From: Sphingomonadales bacterium
GTDB lineage: Bacteria > Bacteroidota > Bacteroidia > UBA7662
NCBI GenBank assembly: GCA_016872125.1
Contig: VHBD01000097.1
Location: 1 to 5,798, forward strand
DNA: 5,798 nucleotides
Direction: 5' to 3'
The position numbers were made by a program, and so were the translations under genes. This document shows, piece after piece, positions 1-5,611 of this stretch (position 1 is the stretch's first letter; each line of letters starts with the position of its first letter). The notes beneath the pieces were generated by a model, which was not told where the DNA came from, did no database searches, and was given only the letters and a program-made list of their open reading frames with translations.

Positions 1-19
1 CATGGGCAGGACGGGAGGA

Positions 20-355
20 TTATGAAAGGAATTTGGACAAATCCAAACCGGGAATATTGGGAATTAAACCCTCGGTGGATTTCTTGAAAAGCTCTTTGTG
101 CGTTCGGTGGGCTTCCCGCAGGGCTGCATCCACCGTGGTAGCCAACAACGTGTCCAAGGTATTGGCATTGGCTGGATTCAAATATTCCGGCAGGGTCTTG
201 ATGGAAACGATCTTCTTGTTGGCCGTGCAGACCACTTCCACCTCACCGTTTTCGGAGCGCTGGGTCACATGAATACGGTCGCATTGGTTGCGGACATCCT
301 CGACAGCCTCTTTGAGTTTGCCAATCTTGTCCATCATTCCGAACAAATCAAACAT
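20..355 (-). CDS. YbaB/EbfC family nucleoid-associated protein
   Basis: The 111-residue product has the size and layout of the YbaB/EbfC family, small dimeric DNA-binding proteins that coat the nucleoid. A short N-terminal helix (MFDLFGMMDKIGKLKE, 1-16) leads into a long charged helix. Next comes a beta region with the typical ENGEVEVVCTANKKIVSI pattern (35-52), then a second helix around 64-92 (LDTLLATTVDAALREAHR). The tail, about 95-111, is a glycine/proline-containing stretch (EGLIPNIPGLDLSKFLS), as in many homologs. The start at 355 fits the family N-terminus; I see no Shine-Dalgarno sequence. The gene lies 54 bases after the Ldh-family gene on the same strand, so it may be cotranscribed or have its own promoter. 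It is not next to dnaX or recR, its usual partners in Proteobacteria. The family assignment is firm, but the role in this operon is unknown. Confidence 0.88.
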   Translation of the reverse strand: MFDLFGMMDKIGKLKEAVEDVRNQCDRIHVTQRSENGEVEVVCTANKKIVSIKTLPEYLNPANANTLDTLLATTVDAALREAHRTHKELFKKSTEGLIPNIPGLDLSKFLS

Positions 356-409
356 AATGCATTGGGTTAAGTCCGCAAATTACGGCTCATGAACGTAGAA
401 TTGGCCTGT

Positions 410-1516
410 CTATTGTCCAGGGGCTTGGAGATCCAAAGAGGCTCCCAGATCCACGAGAGCCCTGCGCCCATCGGCCGTGTAGGGTATCCCCTCTCGAAGG
501 CGGATGCGACGCTGCTCCCATTCGGGCATGCCGTGCAGCACAAGGCCGGCCTCGGCGAAGGCCTGGGTCCAACGATCCAACCGTTGCTGATACTCTGACA
601 ATTCCATCAAGGCCTCGATGGCCAAGGCCCCGAAGGCATGCCCAAGACCAGGTCCAGGGCCGTCCTTGACAGGCTCCAAGAAGTCCACAAATGGAGGAAC
701 CCAAGGGCCGAAGGAAGCCCCGCTCAACAGGCCTGACCACAAGTCCACCAAGGCACCTAGGCCATACCCTTTGTGCACGCCGCCCTCCGTTGTCGAACCC
801 AGAGGCAGCAAGGCACCCCCTTCTTGGAGAACCTTGGGGTTAGTAGTCCCTTGACCGCGGTGATCCGATGCCCAACCTTGGGGAATTGCTTGTCCTGCGG
901 CTGCGGCCAATTCCAATTTGCCGTTGGCTACGGCCGAGGTGGCCATGTCCAAGACCCAAGGAAGGCCGTTGCCCGCAGGTGGGAACGCATAACACAAGGG
1001 ATTGGTGCCCAAGAGGCGCTTGCTCGATCCCAAGGGAGCCACCAGAGGGGAGGCATTGGTCATGGCCCAGCCCACCATACCCCGCGCAGCGGCCACCAAG
1101 GCATGTTCAGCCGCTATTCCAAAATGATTAGAATTGCGGACCAGGACCTGGGCCGTACCGTACTGAGCCGCCATGGAAACGGCCTTCTCCATGGCCACTT
1201 GCCCCGCCACCAAGCCCAACGCTCCGTCAGCATCCAAAACCGCCACCGCAGGCATTCTTTGGATCCACCGCCATTGAGGATCCGTATTGATCCGCCCTTT
1301 GCGCCACAAGCGCACATAGCCGGGCAAGCGGGCAACGCCATGAGAATCAATGCCTTTGAGGTCTGCTGCCAGCAGGACGGCCGCCGCCATCGCGGCATGT
1401 CCCTTGCTGCAACCGATGCGAAGAAAAACTTCCTTGACCCAAGCTTCCAAGCCCTCTGCAGACCAATGTCCGACAATATCACGAAGAGGCGTGTTCAAAT
1501 TCGAAGTTGAGCCCAT
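410..1516 (-). CDS. Ldh_2 family NAD(P)-dependent 2-hydroxyacid (malate/L-lactate type) dehydrogenase
   Basis: The 368-residue cytosolic enzyme belongs to the Ldh_2 family (malate dehydrogenase ComC/MdlA type, YiaK, AllD, sulfolactate dehydrogenase), which interconverts 2-hydroxyacids and 2-oxoacids with NAD(P). It is unrelated to the Rossmann-fold lactate/malate dehydrogenases. Visible family blocks are LKGIDSHGVARLPGYV at 53-68, including the SH pair S58/H59 with the proposed catalytic histidine; VRNSNHFGIA at 126-135; LLGTNPLCYAFP at 168-179; DMATS at 190-194; and HKGYGLGALVDLWSGLLSGA at 248-267. Length is normal (family about 330-370). The start at 1516 is 18 bases after the stop of the iron-sulfur protein gene; GAGG eight bases before the ATG could serve as a weak ribosome binding site. 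Substrate preference varies widely in this family (malate, lactate, sulfolactate, ureidoglycolate, 2,3-diketogulonate) and cannot be read from the sequence. The neighbouring LutA-like protein makes a lactate-like hydroxyacid plausible, as an inference only. Confidence 0.9.
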   Translation of the reverse strand: MGSTSNLNTPLRDIVGHWSAEGLEAWVKEVFLRIGCSKGHAAMAAAVLLAADLKGIDSHGVARLPGYVRLWRKGRINTDPQWRWIQRMPAVAVLDADGALGLVAGQVAMEKAVSMAAQYGTAQVLVRNSNHFGIAAEHALVAAARGMVGWAMTNASPLVAPLGSSKRLLGTNPLCYAFPPAGNGLPWVLDMATSAVANGKLELAAAAGQAIPQGWASDHRGQGTTNPKVLQEGGALLPLGSTTEGGVHKGYGLGALVDLWSGLLSGASFGPWVPPFVDFLEPVKDGPGPGLGHAFGALAIEALMELSEYQQRLDRWTQAFAEAGLVLHGMPEWEQRRIRLREGIPYTADGRRALVDLGASLDLQAPGQ

Positions 1517-1534
1517 GGTGTATGCCTCGAGGTC

Positions 1535-2308
1535 CTACGCTTGCAATCCCTGAGCTAGAATCTGCGCGAGATGCAGACTCCGAACCCCCAACCCTTGGCG
1601 ATCCGCATAGGCCTGCAAATGCATTAGGCAAGACAAGTCCGCGCTGATCAAATAATCCGCCTCGGTTGTGCCATAATGTTGCAACTTCTGATCAGCCATC
1701 GCGGTAGATATTCCCTCAAACTTGACCGCAAAAGTGCCTCCAAATCCGCAACAGGTCTCCCCGTCCGGGAGTTCAATCAATTCAAGTCCTTGGACCTGAT
1801 TCAAAATATCCCTGACCTGGGATTGTATTCCGCATTCCCTTAAGGCCGAACAAGCATCATGGTAAGAAACCTTGTGGGGAAACCGAAAATTTAAGTCCTT
1901 GAAACGAGGATGTGTATGCACAAATTCCACCCATTCATAAACCCTGGGCCGAATGGCTTGCCAATCCGAAACGCTGATGCCCTCTGCCGATAACAAATCT
2001 CCGTACGCATTGCGAATCATCCCCGTGCAGGAACTAGAAAGCACCACCACAGGCCTAGGCTCCCCGTGCTTGGCCGGGGCAAAGTCACGCAACCACTTGC
2101 AAGCCACAGGCTTGGCCTCCTCCCAAAATCCGGCATTGTAGGCCGGCTGCCCGCAACAGGTTTGACCTGAGGGGCAATGCACACTGCAACCCAAGGCTTC
2201 CAAAACCTTCACCGCCGCGAAGGCTGCATCCGGATAGAATTGATCCACAAAGCAAGGCACAAAAAAATCTACTTCAACACCGAATTCCCTATCGTCCATC
2301 CCGTTCAT
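1535..2308 (-). CDS. LutA/YkgE-type cysteine-rich (CCG) domain iron-sulfur protein
   Basis: The 257-residue protein has two tandem cysteine-rich CCG domains, as in LutA/YkgE, glycolate oxidase GlcF and heterodisulfide reductase HdrB. The first half shows C19, 31 residues, CCG (51-53), then SSSC ending at C94. The second shows HDAC (150-153), 32 residues, CCGFGGTF (186-193), then C227. Each half has the C-x31/32-CC-x39-41-C spacing expected to bind an iron-sulfur cluster. There is no membrane segment or ferredoxin domain, so it matches stand-alone LutA. In Bacillus, LutA acts with LutB and LutC in L-lactate oxidation; neither is in this window. The start at 2308 lies 15 bases after the transporter stop; an in-frame ATG at 2299 is an alternative. 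Placement between a transporter and a hydroxyacid dehydrogenase suggests a redox role in the same pathway. Family is sure; naming it lutA is not justified without its partners. Confidence 0.87.
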   Translation of the reverse strand: MNGMDDREFGVEVDFFVPCFVDQFYPDAAFAAVKVLEALGCSVHCPSGQTCCGQPAYNAGFWEEAKPVACKWLRDFAPAKHGEPRPVVVLSSSCTGMIRNAYGDLLSAEGISVSDWQAIRPRVYEWVEFVHTHPRFKDLNFRFPHKVSYHDACSALRECGIQSQVRDILNQVQGLELIELPDGETCCGFGGTFAVKFEGISTAMADQKLQHYGTTEADYLISADLSCLMHLQAYADRQGLGVRSLHLAQILAQGLQA

Positions 2309-2323
2309 AAAATCAACATTTCA

Positions 2324-3706
2324 TTAGCGATAAACACCGCGTTTACGGTTAATACCCAAAAAGTAAATTCCAATAATAAAATACAAGGCCAAGAAGAGGG
2401 CAGAATTTCGCATAGATCCCGTCCACTCGTTGATGAAACCGAAGCTGAAGGTCCCGAAGACAATTGCTAACTTCTCGGTCAAATCGTAAAACGAAAAAAA
2501 CGAGGCATTGTTACGCGTATTGGAAGGAATCATTTTGGCATAGGTGCTTCGTAACAAAGTCTGAGAACCGCCCATAATCACCCCCACTACCGCGGCCATG
2601 ATATAAAACTGGTATTCTTCGGTGACTTGGGCCGCCGCAACACAGACCCCAATCCAAACCAAGGAAGTCAGCATCAGCAAACGTATATTCCCGTAGCGAG
2701 CCGCCCCACGAGCAAAGCCAAATGAACCCGCGACGGCGATCAACTGTATCATCAAAATGACACCGATGAGGCGGTCAGAGGGCAAGCGCAGCACCTCCGC
2801 CCCAAAGAGGGAGGCCACCAACATGATGGTCTGCAAGCCTGCGCAGGTAAAGAAATATGCACACAGAAAGGTCTTGAGATCAGGCATTTGTCGCATACGC
2901 TCGATAACAGAACGCAGTTCGCCCACACCAATTCGCAGCCATCCCCCCAAGCCTTGAACGGCAAGCCCAGGCCCACTGGGCTTTTCGGCAGGAAGACCCC
3001 GCAGGGTAATTCGTGAAAAACCCCACCACCACAGGCCAACACTCACAAACGAAAGCCTCGTAACCCCCGCGGTATCCATATTCAACCAACCCGGGTTGAG
3101 AATGAACAGCAAGTTGATGACCAAGAGCAGCACAGAACCCACATAGCCGTAGGCAAAACCCTTGGCGCTGACCTTGTCCATTTGATCCTCGGTGGCAATG
3201 ACCGGGAGAAAGGCGTTGTAAAACAATGCCGAACCGGCCCACGAAAAAGCCGCGATCACAAAGCAAGCCATACCCCACATTAAGGTGGCCCCGGTCATGA
3301 AATACAAACCGATGCAAGCCAGACAACCCAAGGTGATGAATATGTTCATCATGCTTTTGCGTCTGGCCCCGTAATCCGCCATACCCGACAGCAAAGGCGA
3401 AACGAAAGCCACGGACAAATAGGCTAAGGCCAAGGCATAGGAATAAAGACTCCCTGCAGGCACTTCCCAAGAACCCCATTTCACAAAAGAAACCAATTCC
3501 GAACCTTCACCCAATTGGTTATCGACTTGGCGCGACCATCCGCGCTCCTTGGAAAGGGCATCGGTCACCCCGCTGTAATAAATGGGAAAGATGGCTGTCG
3601 TGATGCAGAGGTTGTACACCGAATTGGCCCAATCGTAAAAGCACCATGCTCGTATGACCTTGGACTGGTTCTTGAGCTCGTCTCCTGCTGGCGGTATCGT
3701 ATTCAT
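2324..3706 (-). CDS. UMF1/Atg22-like MFS transporter
   Basis: The 460-residue inner-membrane protein has roughly twelve hydrophobic segments and the marks of the UMF1/Atg22-like branch of the major facilitator superfamily. These include AWCFYDWANSVYNL in the first helix (20-33) and the MFS loop 2-3 signature GMADYGARRK (108-117). Further on are GGSQTLLRSTYAKMIP (379-394) and FFSFYDLTEKLA (403-414). A hydrophilic loop of about 40 residues follows helix 1, and a longer central loop (about 235-275) separates the two six-helix halves. Yeast Atg22 exports vacuolar amino acids; bacterial members are mostly uncharacterised, so the substrate is open. I chose the ATG at 3706 over an upstream in-frame TTG at 3757. 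The extra 17 residues do not look like the family, and a promoter lies across that stretch with its predicted transcript start just upstream of 3706. It is first in the minus-strand operon and divergent from the pterin operon. Confidence 0.88.
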   Translation of the reverse strand: MNTIPPAGDELKNQSKVIRAWCFYDWANSVYNLCITTAIFPIYYSGVTDALSKERGWSRQVDNQLGEGSELVSFVKWGSWEVPAGSLYSYALALAYLSVAFVSPLLSGMADYGARRKSMMNIFITLGCLACIGLYFMTGATLMWGMACFVIAAFSWAGSALFYNAFLPVIATEDQMDKVSAKGFAYGYVGSVLLLVINLLFILNPGWLNMDTAGVTRLSFVSVGLWWWGFSRITLRGLPAEKPSGPGLAVQGLGGWLRIGVGELRSVIERMRQMPDLKTFLCAYFFTCAGLQTIMLVASLFGAEVLRLPSDRLIGVILMIQLIAVAGSFGFARGAARYGNIRLLMLTSLVWIGVCVAAAQVTEEYQFYIMAAVVGVIMGGSQTLLRSTYAKMIPSNTRNNASFFSFYDLTEKLAIVFGTFSFGFINEWTGSMRNSALFLALYFIIGIYFLGINRKRGVYR

Positions 3707-3726
3707 CTCGTCGAAGAGGCCATGGA

Positions 3727-3757
3727 CAAAGCTAACCTGCACAGGGCCTGCAGCCAA
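3727..3757 (-). promoter_or_regulatory. Bacteroidota-type promoter for the minus-strand operon
   Basis: Read on the minus strand, TTG (3757-3755) is followed after 20 bases by TAGCTTTG (3734-3727). This matches the Bacteroidota primary-sigma consensus, a -33 TTG/TTTG and a -7 TAnnTTTG about 19-21 bases apart. Transcription would begin a few bases downstream, near 3720-3723, leaving a leader of about 15 bases before the transporter ATG at 3706. The -33 TTG is the same codon that would open the longer version of the transporter, which argues against that longer start. I found no comparable match for the plus-strand operon in the same intergenic region. Confidence 0.6.
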
Positions 3758-3763
3758 GACCCC

Positions 3764-3782
3764 CCCTGCCGAATCCGCAGGG
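3764..3782. repeat. Short inverted repeat in the divergent intergenic region
   Basis: CCCTGC (3764-3769) and GCAGGG (3777-3782) form a perfect 6-base inverted repeat around a 7-base centre. It lies just upstream of the minus-strand -33 element and about 40 bases before the plus-strand ATG at 3824. Two more CCTGC copies (3736-3740, 3747-3751) fall inside the minus-strand promoter spacer. It could be an operator half-site pair shared by both operons or a small hairpin in a plus-strand leader. An arm this short could also arise by chance. It lacks the U-run of an intrinsic terminator. Confidence 0.3.
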
Positions 3783-3823
3783 TTTCAAACAAAACTCCCC
3801 CCTTGATGTTATTCACACTTAGT

Positions 3824-4234
3824 ATGAAAATCACCGTGGGCCGGGTAGCCCATTTCAACGCTGCCCATCGATTGTACCGACCTGACTGGGACGAGGCCCG
3901 AAACCGCGAAGTTTTTGGGAAATGCTCCTTGACCAATTACCATGGGCATAATTACGAAATGAAAATCGAGGTAACCGGTTCGGTGGATCCCGAAACAGGT
4001 TATGTCATCGACCTCAAGGTCCTTTCGGACCTGATTGAGCAGAAGGTGACCGACCGCTTGGATCATCGCAACCTCAACCTGGATGTTCCCGAATTTGCCA
4101 ACCTCAACCCTACCGCAGAGCATATATCCGCCTTGATTTGGAATATCCTCCGCGGTGAATTGCCTAACCATTTGGATTTAAAAGTAATTTTGTATGAAAC
4201 ACCCCGAAATTATGCTGTCTGCACGGGACCTTGA
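3824..4234 (+). CDS. 6-pyruvoyl-tetrahydropterin synthase family enzyme (PTPS/QueD, COG0720)
   Basis: The 136-residue protein is a full-length member of the PTPS/QueD family, zinc enzymes that act on dihydroneopterin triphosphate, the FolE product. Predicted zinc ligands are H15 (AAHRL), H40 and H42 (HGH); the catalytic residues are C34, D80 and H81 (LDHRNLNLDVPEF); and E125 (YETPRN) should anchor the pterin. These positions match the mammalian enzyme with a constant offset of eight (from memory C42, H48, H50, D88, H89, E133). The cysteine motif is CxxxxxHGH, the animal PTPS spacing, not the CxxxHGH of E. coli QueD. The product may therefore be 6-pyruvoyl-tetrahydropterin rather than 6-carboxy-tetrahydropterin for queuosine; family members can be promiscuous, so this stays open. 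The ATG at 3824 (MKITVGRVAHFNAAH) fits the family N-terminus; an ATG at 3806 is possible. The 3' end overlaps folE by 41 bases. Confidence 0.9.
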   Translation: MKITVGRVAHFNAAHRLYRPDWDEARNREVFGKCSLTNYHGHNYEMKIEVTGSVDPETGYVIDLKVLSDLIEQKVTDRLDHRNLNLDVPEFANLNPTAEHISALIWNILRGELPNHLDLKVILYETPRNYAVCTGP

Positions 4235-4895
4235 GCTCCTCGATGCCTTCGAAAGAGGCGATCACCATCAACCCGGTTCAGCGGATACCCCGTTGAGGGA
4301 AGATGCATTTGCGATGGATGATGATCTCAAAATGGAGTTAATCTCCAAACATTTTCGTGAAATTATGCACATCCTAGGCTTGGACCTTACCGATGACAGC
4401 CTGCGTGGAACCCCGGATCGGGTGGCCAAAATGTATGTCCAAGAAATTTTTAGCGGCCTCAATCCTGCCAACAAACCCAAGGTTGCCCTTTTTGATAACA
4501 AGTACGATTACAACCAAATGTTGGTGGAGAAAGACATCGTGGTCCATTCCAATTGCGAACATCATTTTGTGCCCATTGTAGGGAAAGTTCATGTGGCGTA
4601 TTTCTCCTCTGGTAAAATCATTGGTTTATCCAAGATCAACCGCTTAGTTCATTATTATGCCCGCAGGCCCCAGGTCCAAGAGCGGTTGACCAAACAAATT
4701 GCAGAAGGCCTTCAAGAAGCCTTGCAAACCAAAGATGTCGCGGTTATCGTGGATGCAGCCCACCTTTGCGTTTCGATGCGTGGGGTCCAAGACCATGGCG
4801 GCACCACCATTACCGCTTCGTATTCCGGGGTTTTCGAACAAGATAACGTTCGCAGTGAATTCCTGAAGTACCTCGAAATCGGCAAGAATTCCTGA
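4194..4895 (+). CDS. folE: GTP cyclohydrolase I (FolE)
   Basis: The 233-residue protein catalyses GTP to 7,8-dihydroneopterin triphosphate plus formate, the first step of folate, biopterin and queuosine synthesis. All hallmarks are present. SNCEHHFVPI (119-128) and HLCVSMRGV (190-198) supply the zinc ligands C121, H124 and C192, equivalent to E. coli C110, H113 and C181. SKINRLVHYYARRPQVQERLT (146-166) and the QDHGGTTITASYSG block (199-212) are also clear. The N-terminus carries ADTPLREDAF (30-39) ahead of the conserved DDSLRGTPDRVAKMYVQEIF region (67-86). The start at 4194 gives a 41-base overlap with the PTPS gene; the in-frame ATG at 4212 would give 23 bases, and 4314 would avoid overlap but lose ADTPLREDAF, which I recall in Bacteroidota FolE. 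No strong Shine-Dalgarno is seen, so translation may be coupled. The stop TGA shares its A with the ATG of the SDR gene. Confidence 0.95.
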   Translation: MKHPEIMLSARDLELLDAFERGDHHQPGSADTPLREDAFAMDDDLKMELISKHFREIMHILGLDLTDDSLRGTPDRVAKMYVQEIFSGLNPANKPKVALFDNKYDYNQMLVEKDIVVHSNCEHHFVPIVGKVHVAYFSSGKIIGLSKINRLVHYYARRPQVQERLTKQIAEGLQEALQTKDVAVIVDAAHLCVSMRGVQDHGGTTITASYSGVFEQDNVRSEFLKYLEIGKNS

Positions 4896-5611
4896 TGGAG
4901 GCTTCCCTGGTTGGGCGCAGCTACCTCGTTGTAGGAGCTACGTCCGGGATTGGCGCAGCACTTGTCCGTCAACTTCACGAACGCGGCGCCAAGGTTTATG
5001 CCTGGGGCAGGCAACCTGTTGAAGGGCTTGCTGGCTCGTGGACCTGTTGGGATGTGTTATCGGGAGAGCCCGCACCCGTGGCTTTTTTACCGGAAGTTCT
5101 TCATGGAATGGCCTACATGCCGGGGAATATTCCCTTGAAGCCGTTCCACCGAACCTCCTTGGACGATTTCCGACAGACTCTGGAGCTCAATTTGTTGGGC
5201 GCTATCCAAAGCATCCAATCGGTTCTCCCTGCGCTCAAAAATGCGGGGGGATCTTCGGTGGTCTTGATGAGCACGGTCGCGGCCCGCGTCGGTATGCCCT
5301 TTCACAGCTCCATCGCCGCCGCCAAGGCTGCCTTGGAAGGCCTTACCTTAAGTTTGGCCTCCGAATACGCCGCTCAACAAATTCGTTTCAATGCGGTGGC
5401 CCCCTCCTTGACGAGAACGCCCCTTGCAGGTTCGCTGCTCTCCACCCCCGAGAAGGTGGAAGCCTCCGGCAAAAGGCATCCCTTAGGTCGGGTAGGCGAG
5501 GCGTCTGAACCCGCCTCCGCCATCAGATTCCTTCTGGACCCTGAGTCCTCTTGGGTTACCGGACAAATCTGGGGCGTTGACGGTGGAATGGCCAACCTCA
5601 AAGGTCTCTGA
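4895..5611 (+). CDS. SDR-family protein lacking the catalytic tyrosine
   Basis: The 238-residue protein has the short-chain dehydrogenase/reductase Rossmann fold. GATSGIG (14-20) is the nucleotide-binding loop, R39 after the second strand hints at NADP(H), and N99 sits in LELNLLG. K144 is the active-site lysine, NAVAPSLTRTPLA (166-178) follows, and WVTGQIWGVDGG (220-231) ends the fold. The catalytic tyrosine of YxxxK is replaced: the sequence is HSSIAAAK (137-144), with I140 four residues before the lysine. The usual catalytic serine aligns with T127 (MSTVAA), and the NNAG motif is replaced by YMPGN (74-78). It is therefore either a non-classical enzyme or a pterin/nucleotide-binding protein; ordinary sepiapterin reductases keep YxxxK. 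I recall similar HSSIAA(A/S)K proteins in other Bacteroidota, so this looks like a subfamily trait rather than a local mutation. It starts inside the folE stop (TGATG) and ends the same way into the photolyase. Confidence 0.85.
   Translation: MEASLVGRSYLVVGATSGIGAALVRQLHERGAKVYAWGRQPVEGLAGSWTCWDVLSGEPAPVAFLPEVLHGMAYMPGNIPLKPFHRTSLDDFRQTLELNLLGAIQSIQSVLPALKNAGGSSVVLMSTVAARVGMPFHSSIAAAKAALEGLTLSLASEYAAQQIRFNAVAPSLTRTPLAGSLLSTPEKVEASGKRHPLGRVGEASEPASAIRFLLDPESSWVTGQIWGVDGGMANLKGL

Noticed and set aside
1..19. Start of another minus-strand gene at the left edge (ATG read at 3-1)
   Set aside because: Only the start codon would be inside the window, with no coding sequence to test.
356..409. Possible promoter for the YbaB gene (minus-strand TAATTTG around 375-382)
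   Set aside because: The -7-like element has one base too few between TA and TTTG and there is no TTG at the right distance upstream.
773..1510. 245-codon plus-strand open frame antisense to the Ldh-family gene
   Set aside because: It is fully opposite a well-conserved enzyme gene and its translation is rich in R, H, Q and P with no recognisable domain; it is a shadow frame.
2880..3479. 199-codon minus-strand open frame inside the transporter gene
   Set aside because: It is an alternate frame of the same strand as a clear 12-helix transporter, with no own start signal or recognisable motif.
3707..3757. Longer transporter form starting with TTG at 3757
   Set aside because: The added 17 residues do not resemble the family and the stretch is occupied by a good promoter motif, so transcription likely starts downstream of the TTG.
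3764..3790. Intrinsic terminator at the CCCTGC/GCAGGG inverted repeat
   Set aside because: The stem is only six base pairs, no U-run follows on either strand, and it sits between divergent starts where no transcript needs to end.
3515..3823. N-terminal extension of the PTPS reading frame back to 3515
   Set aside because: The extra 103 codons lie antisense to the transporter gene and show no PTPS homology; the family N-terminus begins at 3824.
4895..5611. Calling the SDR gene sepiapterin reductase from its pterin neighbours
   Set aside because: Sepiapterin reductases keep the YxxxK tyrosine, which is isoleucine here, so context alone does not justify the name.
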